Shown here one piece after another: positions 51,505 to 63,069 of a stretch of 64,000 nt of DNA. The notes under the pieces are model-generated. The model was not told the DNA's origin. It was given only the letters and a program-made list of their open reading frames with translations, and made no database searches. The translations under genes and the position numbers were made by a program. This stretch comes from Linnemannia elongata (Eukaryota; Mortierellomycota; Mortierellomycetes; Mortierellales; Mortierellaceae), in assembly GCA_036320915.1 (NCBI GenBank), contig JAXBDG010000016.1, positions 992,001 through 1,056,000 of the forward strand. Reading direction: 5' to 3'. Each line of letters begins with the position of its first letter. The first letter of the stretch is position 1.

Positions 51505-53337
51505 TTACAGCCTTCGCCTCTCATGCCTAACGTCTGGTCTCAGTCGCTGCATAAACACCCTCCGATGCCACTTCTCACCATCATGCATCAACCATGGTAA
51601 ATTCTCTAACTCATGCAGCCCTCGCATCACTCGCAACCGAGGCCACTTCTCCGCCATCCAACTCAGTTCCTCCTCGTCTATCCTATGATCCACACTCTCA
51701 AAACCAAACACCTCCAGTTTAGTCAGTGTCGACAATCGGTCCAGCCCCGATGCAAGTGACAACTCCAATGTATCCGGGAATGGGTCGCCATAGTCCTTGT
51801 AAATTTGTGCCCCACGTATGATCATGCGGGTTCCCCATCGGACAGCGAGATTCCGATACTCCATACCTAGCTCCAAATCCGTAAGATGGACTAGCTTGGC
51901 GAGTTGACCATAAATCGTTTGATGTTGCTCCCGCACCTTCTCATACTTTTCCAATGCCCTCGTCTCCGCCTCGGAAAGTACTCTGTTAAGCCTCCGAAAG
52001 AGTAATCCTTGCCTGTAGTCGATTTCTTCCTCCTCTGTCAGTCGAGTCACCCCTATGATTTGCAATCGTAGCACCACCAGCCCCTCACAGATCCACGGAT
52101 TCAACAACATGCTCCTAGCCTCAATCTCTTGCCGAACACCATCAAACTCGGTCATAAGGACACTGTTGCAGAGCACAATCCCGAGACTGTTGACGACTCC
52201 TGAATCCTGGCAGTGTCGACGGATAGTGCTTGTTCGGGCGATATGCCGAAATGATTGTAGTCGGGGACAATTGAACACAATTGCGATAGCTGTATTGTGG
52301 TCTAAGTAAGTGAGGCCGATCTGGATCAAGTCTGGAACCCACGGTAACATCTCGGATAGCATGCGATGTTCGTCCTTCTCGGGGTCATAGTTACGTTCGG
52401 TAAAGTGCAACCGTTGGAGTCGACTAGGTGCAAACTTGATCTCAGATCGTGGGAACCCATCATGCCCCGTGTAATTCTTGTAAAGAGATCCTGTAGTGAG
52501 GTCCTGCAAGTTGGGTAGATTCGCCAAGAGCGAGAAAAAGACCATCTTTGTAATCCCGCCCTGAATCCGCAAGGTGACAAGATGTGGCATGGGTGAGGTC
52601 AATAGTAGAGTAGTGCTGAGAGGAACACCATCGAGGTACGTATAATGCCGCAGCTGAGGCATTCGCTCCAACAGGGCTTGTATCGGCACATTTGACCAAG
52701 TGATCATCAACCTCTTCAAGCGGTGGCAGAGTCCCAAAACGTCAAGCAAGCTGTCGTTTTTGACCATGGCTACAAAGTCGCAAAGTTCCAGTTCCTGAAG
52801 TGTATCTGTGTTTTGTTGAACTAGTCTCCAGAGCCAATGACTGCCAATCCAAACACGGTCGGTTGTACCTATTGGACGTTCTAGTGCGGTCGAAAGCTCC
52901 GAGGGGTGCCAAGGGATCGGGTTTTCTCTCTTTATAAATGGGTAAGCCAAGTAGATTTTCTGCGATGCCAGCGATGTGAGTCTGGTGCAGGTCTGAGCGG
53001 CTGCGTCGCTGAAGAGGTACCGTTTGGTCCGAAGTCGTCGGATAAGGTGTCCATATTTAGTGAAAATCTTCAAGATCCAGTCGGGGTCTTTCCTTGGTCT
53101 CCTTGTTGTCTCTGTTGCGTCGGTTTGTTTACGTGGCAGATCGAGGAACTCTGGCCAGGCGTAGAGGCTGTCGTCAAGAGTGTCGTAGAGGTGTGGGATG
53201 AAGAGAGTGTTCCAAGCACGGCAGACGAGCATGCAAGAAAGGATATCTGGTGGTGTGAGATGGGTCCCGATAATATCTATTGCCTCTGACATGAACAGGA
53301 GCTTGGCTGGCTGACAAGGAGAATGCGCTCTTGACAT
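51505..53337 (-). CDS. F-box/leucine-rich-repeat protein, 610 aa
   Basis: Single exon. The F-box-like motif is at residues about 17-60 (SEAIDIIGTHLTPPDIL ... CMLVCRAWNTLFIPHLYDTL). Leucine-rich segments follow (LQELELCDFVAM, LKRLMITWSNVP, LVTLRIQGGITK, LTDLELGMEYRN, LTKLEVFGFES). The family C-terminal signature WMAEKWPRLRVMRGL is present and matches the WP-RL block in the genes at 19310 and 63070. The start at 53337 is followed closely by the F-box. It is a probable SCF substrate adaptor with unknown target. Its 5' end faces the coiled-coil gene divergently. Confidence 0.83.
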   Translation of the reverse strand: MSRAHSPCQPAKLLFMSEAIDIIGTHLTPPDILSCMLVCRAWNTLFIPHLYDTLDDSLYAWPEFLDLPRKQTDATETTRRPRKDPDWILKIFTKYGHLIRRLRTKRYLFSDAAAQTCTRLTSLASQKIYLAYPFIKRENPIPWHPSELSTALERPIGTTDRVWIGSHWLWRLVQQNTDTLQELELCDFVAMVKNDSLLDVLGLCHRLKRLMITWSNVPIQALLERMPQLRHYTYLDGVPLSTTLLLTSPMPHLVTLRIQGGITKMVFFSLLANLPNLQDLTTGSLYKNYTGHDGFPRSEIKFAPSRLQRLHFTERNYDPEKDEHRMLSEMLPWVPDLIQIGLTYLDHNTAIAIVFNCPRLQSFRHIARTSTIRRHCQDSGVVNSLGIVLCNSVLMTEFDGVRQEIEARSMLLNPWICEGLVVLRLQIIGVTRLTEEEEIDYRQGLLFRRLNRVLSEAETRALEKYEKVREQHQTIYGQLAKLVHLTDLELGMEYRNLAVRWGTRMIIRGAQIYKDYGDPFPDTLELSLASGLDRLSTLTKLEVFGFESVDHRIDEEELSWMAEKWPRLRVMRGLHELENLPWLMHDGEKWHRRVFMQRLRPDVRHERRRL

Positions 53338-54578
53338 GTTGTAGTGAATTGTTCGTGGGGTTGGAGGGGTAAAGAAACAAAAAAGAAGTGCGGATGGTGG
53401 CGCCTATATGTCTTTGCGCAAAAAAAGGGCCGCAGTAGATCATCACGTGCGCCGTCCCAGACGTTGTTCGGTCAAAAAAATGAGCCATGGTGCTAAAGAG
53501 AGTCAGTCAATGCTTTCTGACCGTATTCTCGCACCATTCACATAGGGTTCATGTCTCGTTGAAACGAAGATTTCACGAGTAGCAGCGAGTAAACATATCA
53601 TAATAGGCACCTTTCAACGAGAACCTCGCAATGACTATTGTTCAAGGACGAGGGCGAGACATATTGCATCAGTAAAGAAAAACAAGTCCATGTTAATGTT
53701 GCTTCCGACGACATGAACCCGTCATGTCCTGCATTACGAAAAGAAAAACAAAAAAGGAAAAGCGAAGTTGCTAGAGAGAGAAACATTTGTCTGGGTGCCA
53801 CATGGAAGGGAGTGAGACCAACAAAGACTCTCGAGCCAGTCAAGGGTCTTGCAGGAACAAGCCCTGCTCTTTGACCATCTTTTTGGTGGCGTTAGTTGAT
53901 TGACCGTGTTCTGGACACACGAAAAAATTTTCGTGTCCCATGAACGACCAACCCCTTTTAACTTTTTTTCCGTCTTCCCGCTCTGTTTCTGGTCCTTTGA
54001 CCTTCTTTTCCCACATCACTCATACATAAAACACGCACTCGCACACAAATACACACACACTCGCACTTTTTTAACTCACTACCATCCATCCGTTTTCTAC
54101 ATACAACTTCCTTTCCACAACTTAACTTCACCTTGTAAATATCTTCCCTTTTCTTATCACACTTCCTCACGTCTTCAACGACAGAAACGAAACGAACGAT
54201 ATCAAAAAAGGTACACAGGCCCCACAACATCAAACAACCCTTGCAACCAACGTCCTCCATCCAGTCTCCTCTCTGACATCTCCCCTCCACCCTCTTTGAT
54301 GATATTTAGTTCAACAGAAGAATAACCATCCCCTTCGACAACACCGACAACTCTACCCATTCGCAAACCCTTATTGATCCATTTGATAAGGAAGATCAGA
54401 ATAACACGCATTTGATTAATAACTTCACCATAGAACATATTTCTCACCAAACTCCTTCTTCTCCTCTCTCTGCCACTCAAACAAAGATCCACCTACTACA
54501 ACTGCCGCCTCCTCAATACACACTTTCCACCACCAACAACCAAGCAACATCAGAAACAAAAAAAAAAAACAACAAAAA
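53338..54578. other. Divergent promoter region and long leader of the coiled-coil gene
   Basis: The stretch 53940-54570 is pyrimidine-rich with CA/CT runs and reads as a long 5' leader or promoter. Frames on either strand are short or low-complexity. No separate gene. Confidence 0.45.
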
Positions 54579-57500
54579 ATGGTTTATGCAACACGCAGCA
54601 GGGACATCGCCCATACACGGTCCACATCCCCCTCGGCACGAGCCATGGGCTCGCCCAAATCCGCTCCCAAAAAGAAGCGCGTCTCCTCTTCCTCCTCTTC
54701 CTCCTCTTCCAACCCACTCACTCGGCGTCGTCATTCTGTCACCAAAGATGCCACCACCCGCACCAAGAAGTCTCTGACGGAGAAGGCTGGAGAGGAAGAG
54801 GAGAAGGGTGTGAAGGTGGCGGTAGATGGAGGGGTGTTAATGAGTATTGACACTCAGGACGAGCATGGCGAGCATGTCCGTGATGGCAAGGAGCATCATC
54901 TTATGGAGCAGGATGGGCGTAATCGCCATCATATCTTTTTCAAGGATTTCGAGAAGACGGGGGGCACTGGTGGTCCCGGAGACGCGATGGATATGGATGT
55001 GGATGTCAATAGTGATATGTACACCCTGCGCGACGGGCACCAAATCCACCATGGCATTCTCGATGACGCCGCGTCTGGCCACCAAGATGCGGCAACTGCT
55101 GCACCTACTGCTCAGCCTCGTGAGAAACGCCAGCGCCGTGCTTCAACCACAAAGTCCTCCTCTCCCCCCTCCTCGTCGACTCAACCCACGTTGTACACCG
55201 GTCCAGCACCATTGGTGATCAACGTCGACCACGGCCGTCGCAAGCACTCCATGGATGGTATCGATCACCATCTTATTGAAGCCGATGGTCGTGATCACCA
55301 CCATATCCGATACGGTGATTCTGACCCAGGCTCTAACCAGCATGGTTCTGACTCTGGTACCCGCCAAAAGGCGTCGTCGCACAAGGTTGCCAAGAAGTCT
55401 ACTCACGGCGCCGCCGCTCAGCAAGTTGGTGGCGATGAGGCCTCGCTGCACAAGGAGACGACACACTCTCACAAGGCAGCCACTCAGCATTCTGAAGGCC
55501 CCGACACTATAACCGCTGACACCACCGCAACTGCAACTTCCTCTTCCCACCAACAGAATCAGGGAGAGGAGCCCCACCACCGTGTTCGAACCCGCGGCGC
55601 GGCAGCTGCACGCACCGTCCCCCAAAAGGCCAAACTTGACCGGTCCAAAGCCCATGACGCCAACTTATCCCCTGACAGTGATGTCGCTCAGTTGCAGAGG
55701 CTTCTTCAGGAGAAGGAAGATGCTTTGAAGGCTGCCGAGAAACAAACCCTCTCCGTCCAAAAGTCTACTACCGCCCGGACTGGGACGCTTACCAGAGACG
55801 TCCTTGACCTCCAGATCGCCATCCGTGATATGAGGACCCAACTTGCAGAGAAGGAGGCGGAGCTAAAGACGGTCAAGAAGAGTGATCAGAAAGAGATCAA
55901 AGATGTGGAGAAGCAGGCTGCTCAGGTGGCGAAGGATCTTGTAGCGGCCACACACCAGAGGGATAAATTGGCAGCCCAGGTTCAGACCATGGCTGCTACC
56001 CTCAAGACCCGCGAGGCTGATCTGAAGACCGTCCAGAGTTCGATGAAGGGGTTGGAGAAGTCGAAAGCCGTTCAATCCAAACAGAGCAAGAAGTTGTCGC
56101 ATCAGTTGGAGGTTTTGAAGGAGGGGAAGCAAAAGAAGGAGAAGGAGCTTGGGGAGTGTCGGGTTCAGATCCGCAACCTTGAGGGGGAGCATTCCAAGGT
56201 CCTCACCCTCTCTACTCAGCTCGAGACCTTGCGAACGAAGCTGTCAGATCGCGAGGGAGCACTGAAGGGGTTGGAGAAGAAGAACAAGTCGCTTGCCAAG
56301 GATCATGCCAAGGCCCAAACGCTGACCGGAGAAGTTGCCTCTCTAACACAAGAGATCCATGAGGCTGAGGATATGCTTCGCCGTGCCCAACTCGCCGTCG
56401 ACGACCTTGTCGGCTTCCGTGATCGTGCTGCGACGCTGGAAGTAGAAGTCCACGACCTTCGCGATCAAGTTGACATCCATGAGAAGCACGAGACAGATCT
56501 GGAGGACGCGTTGATGAACCGCGAGAACTCTGCGATGGAATCCCAGCAGTTGCAAGAGGCCGTGAATGAACTCCAAGCGAGGTTGAACGAGAAGCAGTCT
56601 GAGATCCAGGCCCTGCAGGGTGAGAACTCGACGATTCATACGAAGGATGAGGCGAGGATTGCGCAGTTGATGAAGGAGATTTCTACACTCCAGGCCGAAA
56701 TGAGCACACATGATACCGCCGCGGAGAAGTTGAGGGAGAAGAGAGAGAAGGAATTGGAAAGGATCACCTCAAACGCGGGCACACTCCGGATGGAAGTCGA
56801 AGTCCTCCGGCAGCAGGTCAAGGACAAGTCCATGGAGCTCAAACAGCACGACAAGTCCCAGGCCCGAACCCAGGCCCAGAACTCTACCCTTACCTCTGAG
56901 ATCCATAAACTGGAACTCCTGATCGCGACCAAGGACCATCATGTGCAAGAATTGGACAAGGTGATCGCCACCAACATGTCCAACTCCGCTCTGCAGATCG
57001 ACGAACTCAAAGCCCAACTAGAGACCAAGGAGGCCGAACTCAAGACCGCCGACAAGGTCGCTCAGACTCTCGAGTCCAAATCTCAAGAAATCAAATCCCT
57101 CCTCGCAAAGATGTCCGCTCTTGAATCCACCTCCTCATCCCACCTCACTCGCGCCCTGAAGGCTGAAGAGTCCGGCAAGTCTCTCAAATCCGACATCAAG
57201 GCTCTCGAAGCTCGTTTACACGATCTCCAGAACAACCTATCCACCAAGGAAGACGAGCTGAAGGATGCGGTCAGCAAGGCAGAGAAGGACCACAAGGAAG
57301 GTGTGCATCGTATTGAGGACATGAGAGGGGTGGTAGCGGGGTTGAGGAAGCAGTTGAGTGACGCTGAGAAGGAGACGAAGGATCAGATCCGGATGAAGGA
57401 GGGTGATATTGCTGCGTTGAAAAGGCAGCTTTCTTCCGTTGAGAAGCATGAACTCGCCAAGGTAATATACTACTCTTTCCATTTCGTTTTGTTTTAGTTC

Positions 57501-58452
57501 GCGTCACTGGCACATATCTTGTAACACATCATCCGATTTTCTTTTCCTGGGTTGTCCATTGCATAGGTCGACGAACTGCAAAGGGAAATCGAAAAAGAAA
57601 CAGCCCTCCTCCGCCAGAAGGAATCCCAAATCCAAAGCCTCCAAAAAACAAGCACAGAGCAGACCCACGAAATCGGTCGTCTCAACACCATCGTCTCCCA
57701 GACCCGTTCAGAACTCCTCACCGACCGCCAACGACGCGCTTCGGAGATTGAAGAATCGGATCTTGCCAAGGTGGCTCTCGAGAGTCAGATCGCTGATATG
57801 AAGGAGGTCAATACTCATTTGGAGGAGAAGGTCTTTCTTGAGCACCAGCATGAGGTGGAATTGGAGGGGAAGGTAAAGGAATTGATGGCTTGGAAGCAAC
57901 TTGCGACCGCACAGCTCATGGACCGAGAAGCGGCAATGACCAAGTTACAGAGCGACAAGGATCACCAGACAGAACGAGCCTCCGAATTCGAGCGCCAGGT
58001 TTTTGACCTCCAACATCAGCTCCAACAAGTCACCGAGGCCCACAACGTCGCCACCCAACAATGCGGCAAGTTGGCCCTTTCGATTTCCAAGCTCGAGAAG
58101 GAAGTGCACCTGTTGAAGGGAGTTACTGTACAGGGCGACAAGGATGACGCCAACGCTCAAGCGCATCTTATGAACCTCCAAGGACAGGTTCAGAGTCTGG
58201 AGAATGCAAAGGTTATGATGCAGAGAGATTTGGAGAGGAAGGATGTAGTGATTGAAGGGTTGGAGGACATGGTGAAGAGTAAGACGGCCGAGGCCAAGAA
58301 GATTGCAGCAGATGCCAAGAAGGAGATGGCTGCGAAGGAGAAGGTTATCCAAGGGTTGAATGCTCGTATCATTGACCTCGACCGGTAAAGCTTCTCATAA
58401 CATTTTTTTTTGTAATCCATTTCTGCATAAAGTTGACTATTACTCTTGTCCC

Positions 58453-58488
<36 letters not shown>

Positions 58489-58958
58489 TACTCCTTTTTA
58501 TTTTTCCTGGACTATTCAATTTTTTTCTTTTTCTTAGGACGACGACAACATTGCAATCATCCCTCGAAAAATCTGAAGCCGCACAAGCCAAAACTGAACA
58601 CGCTCTGACAACCTCCCAAACCAACCTGGCATCTCTCCAACAAGAAATCTCAACCATGGAGACAAAGATGCAGCACGAGATGGCGACGACAAAGGAACTG
58701 ACCGAGATGCTGGGCCAGTCACAGAAGTCGATGAAACGCGATTCGGAGATGGAGTCGAAAAAGTCGGATCAGTTAGGGGTGGAGCTCAAGAACCGAGCTG
58801 GTACGGTCGAAGAGACGGCGACGACGGCTAGGACGAGGATGGACAGTGGTGCATTTTTGGAGCATGCTGAGACTTCGACCGCTCCTACCGCTGCCAACGC
58901 TGCCTCGGCAGCGGGTGGTGCTACCACCGGTGGTTCTGCCACTTCCACTGCCCACTAA
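54579..58958 (+). CDS. Long coiled-coil protein with His-rich repeats and a nuclear-localisation-like motif, 1373 aa
   Basis: Exons 54579-57461, 57567-58384 and 58538-58958; introns of 105 and 153 bp with GT/AG ends, joins in phase. Residues 30-35 are PKKKRV, a classical monopartite nuclear-localisation type. Residues about 95-250 carry two close copies and one degenerate copy of a motif DGxxHHLxExDGRxxHHI. From about 380 to 1310 the chain is a nearly continuous coiled coil (heptads such as LQEKEDALKAAEKQ, LRQQVKDKSMELKQ, LEEKVFLEHQHEVELE). The C-terminus is Ala/Gly/Thr-rich. The length and architecture suggest a filamentous structural or tethering protein (nuclear lamina-, spindle- or SMC-adaptor-like), but no ATPase head or known domain is present and I cannot assign a family. 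The second intron holds a 32-nt poly-T tract upstream of the acceptor. Confidence 0.78.
58454..58485 (+). repeat. 32-nt poly-T tract inside an intron
   Basis: Uninterrupted T run within the second intron of the coiled-coil gene, about 50 bp before the acceptor at 58537. A second T run of 28 nt lies at 59030-59057, in the 3' flank of the same gene. Confidence 0.9.
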
Positions 58959-59023
58959 CTTAGGTTCATACAATATTTTCATTATTTAGTAACACGAATA
59001 CATTAAGTACGTTGAAATGTGGG

Positions 59024-59055
<32 letters not shown>

Positions 59056-59175
59056 TTCGTGTGTGCTGAATGTATCTGTGTTTGTGTGTTGACAAATGTC
59101 ACTATCTAAATATTCCAGCCATGCAAGTCTTCTTCTCTGCTCCACCTCCAAGCAGAAAAAAAAAAAAGGCCAAGT

Positions 59176-61407
59176 CTAGCGCAACTTCATATCAGGCCGC
59201 TTCTCCATCAACCACCGGATATGCTCCATCCCCTCCTGAGACCCTGCATCCCTCACAAACTTATACGGCTCAAACGTTGACTCGCGGGGAACATACCCAT
59301 AGAACAGATACCACCGTGGCCAGGCCTCATACATCCACTGAATCTCTTCCTGGCCAACCTTGTGCTGCAGCATGAGACTCAGGTCCAGTTCTGCCAGTCG
59401 TGTCATCGTCTTGAGGTGGCCCAGTCCTGACGCCAGTGTGAAATCCAGCGCTGCTGTCTCTGTGCTGTTCTGGGATGTGGATGTAGATGGAGACGTCGTC
59501 GGTGTTGCTGTTGCCTCTGCTGTATCGGTAGTTGTTGTTGTTGTGGTAGTGGTGGTGGCAGAGGAGGCGACGGGGACCCAGCCGAGGGTGAGAGAGTACA
59601 ACTGGGTTAGAGAACCCAACTGCTTGTAGACCTGCTCGACCATGGCAGCACGATCGACAACAATCTTGGTCGCTACTGGCGGGACAACAACCTTAGCTAC
59701 CGGGAGTACTTCCTCCTGGATCTTCAAGTTCTTTATCGTCATCTCCAGATCTTTGACATCCTCATCCTTGCACTCTTGCTTCTCTTTACTCTCCTCCGCA
59801 CTGGTTGTACTGAAAGTGGCTGTGGAGGTGCTGAGGATGCTGCTGTCTGCACTGGTCGACGCTGTGCTGGCAATGTCGCTGCTCGTAGTTGCTGTAACAA
59901 TAGTTGCATCCTCGCTCGTTGTGGCAGTAATGGTCGTGTCTCCACTGGTCGTCGCAATATTCGAAGAGTCGCTGCTGCTAATAGTGCTACTGTCAGACTC
60001 GTCCATCGATACTTCTCCCTCGACAGTAACTGCAATGTCGTCCTGGTCGCCAAAGTCGGATCCAATGACCAGTTCCAGCTCTCGCAACTTGAGCGCCGTC
60101 CAGGGTGCACTGACCAAATCCTTGATTTCCAAACGAGGGCTCTTGTGAGAAATATTGTCGACTCGGATCTGGAACACTTGCAGAGCCTTGCAAGAGGTCA
60201 AAATAGTCTGGATATCAACACTCTGGATGCGTGTGTCATAGTCTAGGACCAAACGCTGTAGGGAATCGGCATGCTGGGCAATGGCGATGGCAGAGCTGGC
60301 CTGGAGGTGCGGGATATGGTGCAATGTCAACTGTTCCAGTCGCGCGGCTGAGCTGATAAGTCCTGCAACATACTCGTCAGAAAAATTGGTGGGACCAATC
60401 TCAAGGTTCCGGAGCTTTGGACAATATTTCCGGATAGTTGTTGCAAGGACGTCCGAGGGCTCTTCCAGGACCATGGGCACAATGAGGGTTTCGAGGTTGG
60501 AGCAGCGGGCAATAAAGGGAATCAAGAGCGGCTTGTCATCGTCGCGAAAGTCGCCTTGAAACCAGAGCGTCTTGAGGAAAGGCATGGGATTGCGGGTCGA
60601 GATTTCGATTTCCTTTTGGAGGTTGAGGAGACGCTCGAGTGATGGGTTAGGTGGGTCAACGACGGCTGCGGCTGCAACGGCTGCAGCGGCGGTTGCTTCT
60701 GCTGCTGCTGCTGCGACTCCATTGATATTGGCCTCTGCGTCGACATCGTTGGCATTGTCGTTGTTGGCTGCTGCATTGTTATTGTTGTTGGTGTTGGGTG
60801 CTTCTTCCTTGGGAGGTGGCGACGGGATAGAAAGAGTCAACTCCTGGAGGTTGATTGGGCAGGAGGCGAGAATGAGCTGAAGGTTGGCGATGGAGATGGT
60901 GCACTCCTTAGCGCAGATAAGTGTGAAAAAGGCGAGATGTTCCAGACTCGTCAGCGCAACAGCAAGTCCCGAGCCAAGGTCGCCTTCCGAGAACTGCAAG
61001 CCCTCAAGCCGCAGTCGAGTGAGCTTAGGGTTGAGGTCAAGGATCTTAAGAATGGCGTCCGATTCCTGGTCCTTGTTCTCCACCGAGTAACGGTCGGTGA
61101 CGGCACAGAATTCGGTGAGGTTATGACAGTGCTCTGCAATCTTGGAAGGGTTGGCGCTGTCGTCAGTGAGGAGGGCCTTGATTTTGTCGCCGTGGGTGGA
61201 GAAGGCGGCACGGAGGGGCCGTGGGAAGGAGTGGTTTTTGATCATGGCTGGGTGAGTGAGTTCGACGGTCGACCAGATATAGGGCTCGAACTGGTCGTGC
61301 CACTGCTTGCAGACCAGGGTGCAGGCATAGACATCCTCTGCCCGAAGGTACTGTCGTAGGAAGGAAATGAGCAGGTCATTCCTGAAGAAGCTCTCCAAGA
61401 CCGTCAT
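59176..61407 (-). CDS. F-box/leucine-rich-repeat protein with Ser/Thr- and Ala/Asn-rich inserts, 743 aa
   Basis: Single exon. The F-box-like motif is at residues about 9-50 (NDLLISFLRQYLRAEDVYACT ... CKQWHDQFEPYIW). Leucine-rich repeats follow (LTRLRLEGLQFSE, LQELTLSIPS, LETLIVPMVLEE, LRNLEIGPTNF, LEQLTLHHIPHL, LRELELVIGSD). An Asn/Ala-rich insert (residues about 205-250) and Ser/Thr-rich inserts (about 470-550 and 645-675) interrupt the repeat fold and probably loop out. The C-terminal WMYEAWPRWYLFYG corresponds to the family WP signature. It is a probable SCF substrate adaptor; the target is unknown. It is convergent with the coiled-coil gene, with only about 217 bp between the stops. Confidence 0.83.
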   Translation of the reverse strand: MTVLESFFRNDLLISFLRQYLRAEDVYACTLVCKQWHDQFEPYIWSTVELTHPAMIKNHSFPRPLRAAFSTHGDKIKALLTDDSANPSKIAEHCHNLTEFCAVTDRYSVENKDQESDAILKILDLNPKLTRLRLEGLQFSEGDLGSGLAVALTSLEHLAFFTLICAKECTISIANLQLILASCPINLQELTLSIPSPPPKEEAPNTNNNNNAAANNDNANDVDAEANINGVAAAAAEATAAAAVAAAAVVDPPNPSLERLLNLQKEIEISTRNPMPFLKTLWFQGDFRDDDKPLLIPFIARCSNLETLIVPMVLEEPSDVLATTIRKYCPKLRNLEIGPTNFSDEYVAGLISSAARLEQLTLHHIPHLQASSAIAIAQHADSLQRLVLDYDTRIQSVDIQTILTSCKALQVFQIRVDNISHKSPRLEIKDLVSAPWTALKLRELELVIGSDFGDQDDIAVTVEGEVSMDESDSSTISSSDSSNIATTSGDTTITATTSEDATIVTATTSSDIASTASTSADSSILSTSTATFSTTSAEESKEKQECKDEDVKDLEMTIKNLKIQEEVLPVAKVVVPPVATKIVVDRAAMVEQVYKQLGSLTQLYSLTLGWVPVASSATTTTTTTTTTDTAEATATPTTSPSTSTSQNSTETAALDFTLASGLGHLKTMTRLAELDLSLMLQHKVGQEEIQWMYEAWPRWYLFYGYVPRESTFEPYKFVRDAGSQEGMEHIRWLMEKRPDMKLR

Positions 61408-63069
61408 GGTTGTTGTCTGAGATGTCCTGGTGGAGGTATAATTGAGTGGTTGTTGTTGCTACGATGTTGAAGCCAATGCAGTCAGAACGTTTTTGTCTTG
61501 CTGTCGTTGTTACTGCTTCTGTTGTCGTTACGGTAGAGAGTAGTTGGGTCCAGTTGTCCCTTGCTTGTGCTGCTGGTGGGTGCTCACTTGTGTGGGCTTG
61601 TGCTCTCTCTGTCTGTCTGTCGGACTGTCTTGAGTACACTCGTTGTCTTGACTTGAGAGAGTAAAATAGAGTTGTGCGGTGTGGTGGGTGCGGTCGGAGA
61701 GAGTAAAAAGGAAGTAACGTAAGCAGTCAAGTCAGGCGGACTGTTGAGAAAAGAGAGGAGGTAGAAGGGATGAGTGTGTAGAAGGGGAAGAGAGTGAATG
61801 AGATGAGTACGTGTATGAGTGAACGGATAAAAAGTAGAACGAGAATAGAAGGAGGGGGTGGGGGAGTAGTGAAGGGGAAGGGGGTGCTATATGAGGAAGA
61901 AAGTGAAAGAGGGGAAAGAGGGGCGAAAGAGGGGAAGGGAGGAGGGGGGGAAGAAGAAAAGGAAGTCTGGAGAAGAAAGGGGCACTCATTCAAGGAATAC
62001 AAAGCGGGAAATAACATATGTAACCGCAGCCAAGGCAGACACACACCCACAGTCGAAAAAAAAAGGGCCGAGAAGGGACGCATAGACAGATTTTGGGAAC
62101 AGGGCAGGGTAAACACACCGTCCATTGAAAAGAGAGATGAACAACAACGATGATACACACTCACTCAACACAAAGACTCATACATAGAATGGAGAAGGAT
62201 CTCGCTGCGCCATAGTTGTTTACTTGGAGCATATAATTCAATTGACACTGACCATCATTGCCCTTCATTCTCTATCTCTATCTCATTTCTTCGTTCGCCT
62301 CCTTCCAGTGCGAGAACCCATATCCAACAACCAAAGCCAACATGTGGCAGTGACACGGTCCCCCCTCCCCCCCCCCTCTCTCTCTCTCTCTCAAACACAC
62401 ACCACTCTCATACTATTACAACATGCTGCTCACTTGTCTCTTTTCTCTTGTCCAATCCAGGGTCCCCTGCTCATTCGCAGTCACGCCTTTTTAAATGGTG
62501 CATGAACACACACACATGGATGGCCCTTTCACTCCTCCTTCGTTGATACCCCTGTCGACTGTTTGCCACTGCGGTCTGGTCTACGCCACCGACACTCGCA
62601 TCGTTTAATCCCCTTCCCTTTCTCCTTCCTTATGCACTAAGCCCAGCATACACAGCACGCATTGGTCTTGATCATTGACCTCATACATTATGACCGCACG
62701 TAGTTCTCGAACACCCTCGAGCAAATACAAACAAACAGGACCAGTAGTGCCGCAGAACATTCTGATACTTTTGGTGATGACACACAGACGGTGAAGGGGG
62801 CATTGGAGCAGAAGAGTATCAATCGGTCCATTGACTCTTCTTGGAAAGTGGCAGTGGTAGAGAGTCGACTCCCTCTTTTCTTTCCCTTTTTTTTTATCCC
62901 TTTTGGACAATTCTTTCTGCTCCAATCGAATCGCAAAAAGAAGGAAAATTGTCGGTATCTTCTTATTGTGTGAGGTGAGGAGGTCATTTGCCACCGTTTC
63001 CCTTTTTACTCTCAGAGACAAACTGACACAAAGACATGAACGAAATAAAAGAGATATGGACCTTTATTA
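61408..63069. other. Intergenic region with microsatellite and GA-rich tracts
   Basis: The promoter side of the F-box gene is GA-rich on plus (61750-61980). A C-run and CT microsatellite lie at about 62360-62392, followed by CA repeats. No gene, tRNA or conserved frame recognised. Confidence 0.5.

Noticed and set aside
61794..62153. Plus-strand Arg/Glu/Gly-rich frame
   Set aside because: Purine-rich promoter DNA of the F-box gene; low-complexity translation only.
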